From assembly GCF_963678635.1 (NCBI RefSeq), contig NC_087066.1, positions 67,591,477 through 67,655,476 on the forward strand: a stretch of 64,000 bases of DNA. The letters run 5' to 3'. The position numbers were made by a program, and so were the translations under genes. This DNA comes from Symsagittifera roscoffensis. Taxonomy: Eukaryota > Xenacoelomorpha > Acoela > Convolutidae. This document shows, piece after piece, positions 57,660 through 64,000 of the stretch. Under the pieces are notes generated by a model that worked only from the letters and a program-made list of their open reading frames with translations, did no database searches and had not been told where the DNA came from. Every line of letters begins with the position of its first letter. The stretch's first letter is position 1.

Positions 57660-59248
57660 CCCATCCGGGTTTTTTAGAATTGTCTTTCTGCAATTCAAAG
57701 GATGGATGATGGACGTTGGTATTTGGCGAACATCATATTCTTCTGGGTTCTCTTGTTAGAGAAGTTCCAGGACGCTGGAATGATGGATATCAATCGTTGT
57801 GTTTTCTTGTAACAACGACTGTGTTTCCCAACGAAATCAATCTGATTTCAGAATGGTTTGCTATGACGGGTTTTTCTGTTTCATGTAGAGAACTTCTTTT
57901 GTGTTCGACCTCGTCTGGGAATGGCGTGGAGATTGTGCGTGGAGGGGATGCCTTGTTACTCGGATCTGTACGTATACTTGAACATCGAGGTGGTCATTGG
58001 TCTAGTTCAATGAAGTCCTTTTCTGCGAAGTCAAGTCGTACTCTAAATCCTTTGAGTTGTGATTGTGGACGGCATATTGGTTGTGGTTGGCCGTTCTTTT
58101 TCGAGTGTAGTGGGGTCATTTTGTCTTTGGATGTTCGTCTTTGGTGTTGTATGCTGATCTATATACTGCAAGGTATAATTTACATTTTATAAAAGTTTTT
58201 ATTAGTTCAGTGTTTTAATTATGATTTTGTTTAGTTGTTTTCACAAAAGCATTTTGTTTTAGTTCGGTTATTTTGAAGAGTTACTCATCCTTGAGTACCT
58301 CTTATTAAAAATAGAAGTGTGGTCACAAAGCGTGGATGTAGCCCGGTGGGTTAGGCCGGCTATAGAGCATGCTCAGGACGTCCTCTCTGGTGGGTTAGGC
58401 CAGGAGTGGGAGTATGATTTCGTGCGGTTTCTGTGAGAGGTCTTGTTATGTGATAACGTTTTATGTCGGGTTTGTGGTGGTTTTTCTTATGTTTCGTTGG
58501 TTGTGTCCTTTTTTCAAAAATCAAATTGTTTTTGGTATGGGTTTGTCTTTCGACTTTTTTGTGTTTTATTATTTCTTTCTTAGACTTTATAATAGTCTTC
58601 AAAAGAATAAATTATCCAGTTTTAAACTGGGTTAATCCGGTTTGGGTACCGTTGGTTTTCTTTTCTTGGTCATGCTGTTATTCTATGTTTTGTGGTGTTT
58701 AGTAAGCTGCGTTGGTTAGTTTTGTTTAGTATATAATTCCTTTCCAACCGGGTTAAAGGAAAGTTTGAAACTTGTTATCGTGTGTTAGAGTTGTTGAGTG
58801 TGAAAACTTGAAACTGAAATTCATTATTTAAACAATTCTTCGTGGGCGAGCTGTGCGAGTTTGGATAGAATTCTTGTGCGAGTGAATGAAAATATCAAAA
58901 GGTTAGTACTGAATTTTCGTCTTATCAATTTACTACAAAGAATTTCAATTTTACTGCTAGTTTTGGGGAAAAATTAAGTTACAAATTTTCATCATTATTA
59001 GAATTACTGCTTTTGGGGAAACAATTTATAAATTAATTTACTAGATTGGTATGAATTTTATTATATTTATCTAGTGCAAAATATTAATAGAGTTTAGAAG
59101 AATTTGAAGAAGTTTCCTATTTTTGATTTTTCTTTTGTGTTTTTTGCAGATGATTGTGGGATGAAGACTAAAAATGTAAATGAGACATGGATAAAGAATG
59201 GTTAGTTTTAATTTGAATTTATTAGTGAAGAATATGTATAATTTATAC
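57660..59248 (-). other. E3 3' noncoding region
   Basis: Same landmarks in the same order as E2: AGTAAAT-type repeats (58,900-59,050), the CTTACTAAAC/GCAGC block (58,695-58,720), two GGCCTAACCCACC motifs (58,345-58,400) and the conserved ACCTCGATGTTCAAGTATACGTACAGATCC block (57,963-57,995). A 158-codon frame on the plus strand (57,716-58,192) starts at TTG and is broken in E2, so it is not called as a gene. Confidence 0.55.
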
Positions 59249-61063
59249 TTACCTGTTAGTCGTCGGGGAAAAACCGTGGGGGAAGATGTCGTGTATTATG
59301 TCGGAGTTTGTTAGTAATTTTGCTAGTATGCGAATGATGTTTTTAGTTTGAAGCAGTGGCCAAAGCAATTGAAGTGCTTTAATAGTTTTTAGTTCTTCAG
59401 TGCCAACTGCAAACTCATAAGGTGTGTTTTGAATGAGATTATATAATTTGTGATTGTATTTAGTGTTGTGGATGAATTCTAATATTGGGATTTCTATAGG
59501 TTGAATAAATTCATGTGGGATAAGGAAGGGTCTGGATTCTTCTGCGTTAAGGGTCTTCGTGATGGGACAAAATATATACATTTGGGTTATGGGATCATAA
59601 TTGCGGAGAATACCGTGAAGGTTAGTATCTTTGATGCAATATGTGAAGTTAGGAAAAAATGGTGAAGTGTATTTAGAGTTAATAAACTGAAAACGGTGGT
59701 GTGGTTGTCTTGATGGAGTGTGAAGATCGAAATGATTTTGTATGAAACGATAATATGTAAATGTGTGGGTTTGCTTAGTGCGTAACATAATGTCGTGTGA
59801 GCAGTGCAAATCGCGTTCACGTGGTGCAAGGAAATTGAAGGTTAGTGAAAATAATTGAAATCTTTCTTCAAAACTTTCGTAAGCTTGCGTGTCGGTTAGT
59901 GCTTCAGAAATGACGTGGTCAAATTTGCGATCAAATAAATTGAGTGTAAATACATATGGTGTTTTGATGACGAATTTTTCTGTGATTTGTGGGTTAGCGA
60001 AGCGATCATCATCTAAAAATTGGTCTTGGTTAGCTCGGATGATGTTATGGTCGTAATAGTCTAGCGTATATTCGTTAGCTCGAGGTGCAGTGAATGTTTT
60101 TAGTGACTTTTTATATCCTATATAAGTAAATTGTCTATGTGTTAGTGGTGTGGTGAGTCGGTATAGCATATCTTGATTTCTTTCTATATCGATATGAGTA
60201 TTAGATAATGGTAGGCAAAGGGGATAAGTAAAATGATAATATGATGTCCAATGAAGTGTAGGCATTAAAACATGTTCATCTACAAAACTACGTGTGTCGT
60301 TAGTGTCATGAGGGGTGTTTAAAGTATACTGTGGAAATGAAGGTAAGGTGATTGCTAGAAAATCTTTCGTGTTAGTGTGATTTGGATGATTAATATATTC
60401 ACGGGCTGTTCCTGGTTTTGTTGGAAATGGATGGTTTGGGAATTTTCTTTTGAAAGTGCGATAAGCTCTATTAGTGCTATTTGATGATTCGGTGGTTGTG
60501 GATGATTGTGCTAATGATACGGTATAAGCTGAAGAGGGTGTAGGGGTAGGTGGGTTTGATGATTCTATTGTGGATGAAATCTGATTTATAGTGGGGGTGT
60601 CAAGGTGTAAGGGTTGTTGTTGTAGGGTGATAAAATTATCTAGTTCTTGGGAGATTTGGGGAATATCTGGAGAATTGGATGATCGGTCTGAATGAAATGA
60701 AGAGTAGGTTGGGGTGACTTGGGAAGCGTAAGAGGGTGTAGAAATGGATGGGAGTGGGTTATTTGGTGGGATTGGTTGAAAAGGGGGTGTTGAAAAAATT
60801 GAGGAGTTGGTTTGAAAATTATTGGATGGAGATGGTTCAGAGTCTGCAAATTCATCAGGGGTTTCAATATTAGGGTTATTGAGTTGTGAAATGAAGTATA
60901 AAACTGAAATATGTGAATTAGTGTCTGAATTCATGCATGATGTTATATTACTGGTTGGGAAATCGGGTGGCGGGAAAGCAAAAAGTGGAATTATTGTAAT
61001 TGGAGTGTTGAGGTTGGCTGGGTGGGAATTTGAGCGGTGTAGGGATCCAAGTTGTCGGCTCAT
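59249..61063 (-). CDS. 604-aa accessory protein of the giant retroelement, unknown family
   Basis: The longest intact gene in the window: ATG at 61,063, TAA at 59,249-59,251. Residues 1 to about 225 are Ser/Thr/Pro/Asn-rich and look disordered. Residues about 235-604 look globular, with aromatic and His-rich segments (VDEHVLMPTLHWTSYYHF, DHNIIRANQDQF, HDIFPHGF near the C-terminus). No signal peptide, membrane segment, zinc finger or catalytic motif I recognise. It overlaps the end of the preceding frame by 116 nt and is followed only by the 3' noncoding region. Broken homologues at 5,933-7,446 and 47,662-49,360 keep the same ends, so it is a constant gene of the family. Possibly a regulatory, structural or captured protein; I cannot say which. 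Confidence 0.8.
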   Translation of the reverse strand: MSRQLGSLHRSNSHPANLNTPITIIPLFAFPPPDFPTSNITSCMNSDTNSHISVLYFISQLNNPNIETPDEFADSEPSPSNNFQTNSSIFSTPPFQPIPPNNPLPSISTPSYASQVTPTYSSFHSDRSSNSPDIPQISQELDNFITLQQQPLHLDTPTINQISSTIESSNPPTPTPSSAYTVSLAQSSTTTESSNSTNRAYRTFKRKFPNHPFPTKPGTAREYINHPNHTNTKDFLAITLPSFPQYTLNTPHDTNDTRSFVDEHVLMPTLHWTSYYHFTYPLCLPLSNTHIDIERNQDMLYRLTTPLTHRQFTYIGYKKSLKTFTAPRANEYTLDYYDHNIIRANQDQFLDDDRFANPQITEKFVIKTPYVFTLNLFDRKFDHVISEALTDTQAYESFEERFQLFSLTFNFLAPRERDLHCSHDIMLRTKQTHTFTYYRFIQNHFDLHTPSRQPHHRFQFINSKYTSPFFPNFTYCIKDTNLHGILRNYDPITQMYIFCPITKTLNAEESRPFLIPHEFIQPIEIPILEFIHNTKYNHKLYNLIQNTPYEFAVGTEELKTIKALQLLWPLLQTKNIIRILAKLLTNSDIIHDIFPHGFSPTTNR

Positions 61064-61556
61064 CGTGGGCTAAAAAATTATTATTTTGAGACTGAAAAGC
61101 GGTGGTATGGGGTTGTTCTATAATTTGTTCATATGTACTTTCATCTTGTGAATGATGTGTCATTAAATGTTGAATGGGACTTTGTGATATGGTTGGTCTA
61201 AAATTTGGATTATGTGTTATTGCTAAATTTCGAAAATTTCGTGGGACTAGGGATAATGGATGGTTATGTGGCAGAGGTGGTAACTGTGGTGCTGTAGGCG
61301 TTATTTCTACATTATTATGTTCTTCGTCGTATGTGTTCTGTCTTGTTGCTATTTTTGTATTGTATTCTTTTATTTGTGCGTCTAAAAGAATTTTGTTTAT
61401 TGATGATAAAAAAATTTCAAACAATCCTGCAAATAGTATGCGTGCTACACTTGCTTGTCTATTTACTTGTGTGTGTATAGCACATGTGTTATAGATTCCT
61501 TTTAAAAGTGAAAAAAGAAATCCTATAAAAATAAACATTGCGTATAGAATAGTCAA
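60948..61556 (-). CDS. env: membrane-anchor and cytoplasmic-tail part of env (separate frame)
   Basis: A 202-codon frame from a TTG at 61,556 (first ATG at 61,538). Begins with a hydrophobic segment (LYAMFIFIGFLFSLL), then a second mildly hydrophobic stretch (ARILFAGLFEIFL) and a long Pro/His/Asn-rich tail. Comparison with E2 (47,130-47,660), where the upstream frame flows into it, shows that it is the anchor and tail of the envelope protein, separated here by a 4-base loss near 61,573. It overlaps the start of the 604-aa gene by 116 nt in a different frame. Confidence 0.6.
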   Translation of the reverse strand: MTILYAMFIFIGFLFSLLKGIYNTCAIHTQVNRQASVARILFAGLFEIFLSSINKILLDAQIKEYNTKIATRQNTYDEEHNNVEITPTAPQLPPLPHNHPLSLVPRNFRNLAITHNPNFRPTISQSPIQHLMTHHSQDESTYEQIIEQPHTTAFQSQNNNFLAHDEPTTWIPTPLKFPPSQPQHSNYNNSTFCFPATRFPNQ

Positions 61557-61561
61557 CTTTT

Positions 61562-63673
61562 CTAAGATGTAATATTGCCAAGAAAATCAAGAATTTCATT
61601 TTTTAGTGTAACAAAGCTAAAAATATTTATAGGTGAGATATCTTGTGGTCGGTATTTTTCACCGTTTAGATATATATAGTCTTTAATGTCTTTAAAATAT
61701 CCGCTATAAACTTGTGTATAGATATCTGCAAATCCAGCGGTTTCGGCAAGTTTGCGTAAGTTTTGGTCAATTGATTGTCTTTGTATAGTGTCCATTTGTG
61801 TTAATAATTCTTGGAACTGTTGTGTTTAATGTGATGTTGGATATCGGATGTTGAACATATTCCAATTGATTGTAAGTCGATATTTGGGTTTCGAGCAATA
61901 ACTCTAATGCTTTCTGGTGAAAATTTTTTGAGTGATTCCATTAATGTGGGGTATGGGGTAAGAAGGTAATATTTATCTTCATCAGGGTTCAGTTGTACAA
62001 AAATTGTGGCTATTTTCTGATCCACATGGAACTGCGGTATCCCAGAAATAGGTTCGTCTTGAAAGTGTGTCAACGAAATGTACTTTATTTTTATAAAAGA
62101 TAGGGATTCTTTTATAAGATCGTTTATCTTCAAAAACATATAGTGGTGATACTTTTTTGGTACAGGTATAAAACCATAAAATATTTCCTTCGTAGTCTAA
62201 AAAATTTGATCTATTTCCTGATAGTAAATATCCTGCGTAGGGTATTTTTAATACTGCTAGTGCAAGTGATTGTAAGGTTTGTGTCCGTTCTAATTCGCAT
62301 AGTTGGTGAAGTGTTTCTAATTCAGAGAGTGACATTTCCTGAAAAATTCGGCTAATTGTGTTGTCTAATTTCATATCTAAGTGAATATCATAGTGGATAT
62401 TACCAAAATAAGTACTATTCATTAGTGATAGTTCTTGTAAACGTGTGCTTCTAGTGCCATGGGGCTTTAGATGTCCACCAGGTTGACCTGTACTTTTTTG
62501 AAAATTAACTGGTATATATGATGTTCCTTCGTTTATAGGATGGCTTGTGGCATATGGGTCGATTTTTATTTTTCCAGTGGTCATGTCGAATCCTTTTTCG
62601 TATTCAACTAATATTTCGGAGTATTGTGTTTTGTGAAGTGGGTTTCTGTATTTGCATGCAAGTTCTGTTTCTTGATATATTTGAAAATGTGTCAATTTAT
62701 TTTCTATATTGTGAATGTTTCTAAAATTAGTACTTTGTTTTCGTGATGGATTTACTTGTTCATATGGAATTGATTGTATAAAATATTTTTCGTGAAATTT
62801 TATCATTCGGGCGTCTATTTTTGCTACTTGAAATGTTGTACATGTGTCTTTGGTGAACCAAACAATTGTTGCTTGTGTTCGTGTTGTAGGGTCACAATAG
62901 CCTTGATCGTTTTTACAAGGTAATCTAATTCCTTGATAGATCATTGTGTTGTCAGATAAATCGCGTGTGAGTTGTATTTTTTCGAGTTGTAATTTCCAAT
63001 CGAAAAACATTTTTTCTTGATATCCTTTATTTTTTGTGTCTGCTTTGCAGTTTGATGGGTTATTTATACCAATGTGCGGTATCCAGTGTTTATCGTGTAT
63101 ATCATAAGTTAATCTTCCGTGTGCGCCGTTGTATGGGTGTTTTTCATCTAGTTTTATATGTCCTTGATATCTTTCAAGTTCTGCTTGATGGACAGAATCT
63201 GCAAAAACTTGGAAATATACTAACTTTCTATCGGTGTTTTTATTTTTTGTGATATTTAGTCTGAGTAACTCGTTTATACAATCTTCGGGGTTGAGATGTA
63301 AAAGTCGTTCGATATTACTCTGGTAGAATGATTCGTGGTCAAGTCGATTTTTATTTCCAATTGAGACTTGTGAACAATGTACTTTCTTTTCAGAAAATGT
63401 TGCTGTGAATTTATATCCTATAACTGTTGTTGCTCGGGCTTTTGAATAGAGTGTCGCTATTACATTTGTAGTTTCTATAGCTTGTGGTTCTGTTTCGCAT
63501 TGTGATACTTGATTTATTGCATATTTGTGTAGTGTTTTTTGTTCATTTTCTTCACAATCGTAATGTGTTACTAATAAATCTTGGGGTCCTGTGCGGGGGG
63601 AAGGATTTATGTTCTGATTGGAAATTACTAGAAAAAAGAATTGGAGAAAAATTAATATTTTTAGAATATACAT
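61562..63673 (-). pseudogene. env: envelope glycoprotein ectodomain of E3 (frameshifted near its end)
   Basis: ATG at 63,673 starts a 563-codon frame. Residues 1-18 are a clear signal peptide (ILKILIFLQFFFLVIS). The mature part starts near a THYDCEENEQ motif and has many Cys (for example LPCKNDQGYCDP), sequons LNIT, NST and NRS, and a conserved block ending GYLLSGNRSNFLDYEGN, then WFYTC and FWDTAVPCGSEN. One extra T near 61,995 causes the stop at 61,982. The protein continues in the 61,801-62,139 frame, then the 61,562-61,795 frame, then the anchor frame, implying a type I glycoprotein of about 700 residues before the anchor. The layout resembles captured viral class glycoproteins; whether it is chuvirus-like or retroviral needs a search. 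Confidence 0.75.
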
Positions 63674-64000
63674 GTGTATGATAATCCTGAGTATGGGTTA
63701 AAAAATGTGATGTAACCAATTGTCTTTTTGGTATATCTGTCGTATTTGTATATTACCTCAGTTGTTATGAGTGGTGGTGGTAGTGATTGAGCTGTTATAT
63801 TTGGTGGGTTTAATGGGTAGGGATGTGGAGCAATGTTGTTTAGTTTAACCGTGATTTCAAATTTTAATTGTAGACTATTTTGTTGGAGTATTTGGATGTT
63901 ATGATCACGAATGTCTTCGTGGATGTCTTGTCTATATTGTAATCTATTGAGTGCCCAGTTGTGGAGTCGGTTACTTTCTGGGTGTTGTCCAAGTAATGGT
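63661..64000 (-). CDS. ORF X, C-terminal 112 codons (cut by window edge)
   Basis: Open from the right edge (codon at 63,999) to a TAA at 63,661-63,663. Contains WALNRLQYRQDIHEDI, PPNITAQSLPPP and ends NPYSGLSYTCIF. The stop overlaps the env ATG: ATGTATATTCTAA, a 13-nt overlap. Matches the ORF X end in E2 (44,880-45,246). Upstream parts lie outside the window. Confidence 0.65.
   Translation of the reverse strand, partial: PLLGQHPESNRLHNWALNRLQYRQDIHEDIRDHNIQILQQNSLQLKFEITVKLNNIAPHPYPLNPPNITAQSLPPPLITTEVIYKYDRYTKKTIGYITFFNPYSGLSYTCIF

Larger units (their letters stand above)
57250..64000 (-). mobile_element. E3: best-preserved copy of the giant element (3' third), runs off the right edge
   Basis: Reading on the minus strand from the right edge: end of ORF X, env, the 604-aa gene, 3' noncoding region, PPT-like GGATGGG and 3' LTR. 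It faces E2 tail to tail across 5.9 kb. The 604-aa gene is intact and env has a 563-codon open piece with a few indels beyond, so this copy is much younger than E1 and E2. If it has the E2 layout, about 12 kb more should lie to the right. Confidence 0.85.

Noticed and set aside
57716-58192. 158-codon plus-strand frame antisense to the E3 3' region
   Set aside because: Starts at TTG, is broken in E2 and absent in E1. No support as a gene.

Overview
The window looks like AT-rich, repeat-packed nuclear DNA of an invertebrate animal. There are no operons or bacterial signals. The recognisable coding sequence is almost all from mobile elements: Ty3/gypsy-type retroelement proteins with an envelope gene, and decayed Polinton/Maverick-type (virus-like) capsid and protease genes. 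A few isolated exon-like pieces have splice-like borders. I could not identify the species, and no recognisable complete host gene is present.

Layout. 1-965: a broken minus-strand coding region of unknown family. 1,178-3,519: decayed Polinton-type capsid and protease genes on the plus strand. 4,820-9,392: element E1, the 3' half of a large retroelement (envelope remnant, a 3' accessory gene, 3' noncoding region, LTR). 9,400-15,985: nested foldback and palindromic repeats with two exon-like pieces. 15,993-32,756: four tandem units, each about 4.0-4.4 kb, built from a 135-bp genomic flank plus LTR, leader and gag of the same retroelement family; they form an 8.4-kb dimer that is itself repeated twice. 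32,892-51,353: element E2, a full-length but decayed 18.5-kb copy directly continuous with the array. 51,354-57,249: repeat-rich spacer. 57,250-64,000: element E3, the 3' third of another copy on the minus strand, running off the right edge and the best preserved of the three.

Combining E2 and E3, the family reads 5' LTR - PBS - 1.3-kb leader with a small basic ORF - ORF A - ORF B (probably Gag N-terminus) - gag capsid - CCHC knuckle - Ser/Arg/Asn-rich tail - protease - RT - RNase H - DD35E integrase - ORF X (membrane segments plus Ser/Pro-rich tail) - envelope glycoprotein - a 604-aa accessory protein - 1.6-kb 3' region - PPT - 3' LTR. This is very large for a Ty3/gypsy element and has an unrecognised gene after env that survives, intact or broken, in all three copies. 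Adjacent genes overlap by 13-14 nt at two joints, a viral style of packing. Every copy carries breaks, so none seen here looks autonomous. The strongest candidates for something undescribed are this giant env-bearing family with its 604-aa protein, and the higher-order tandem array derived from its 5' end.
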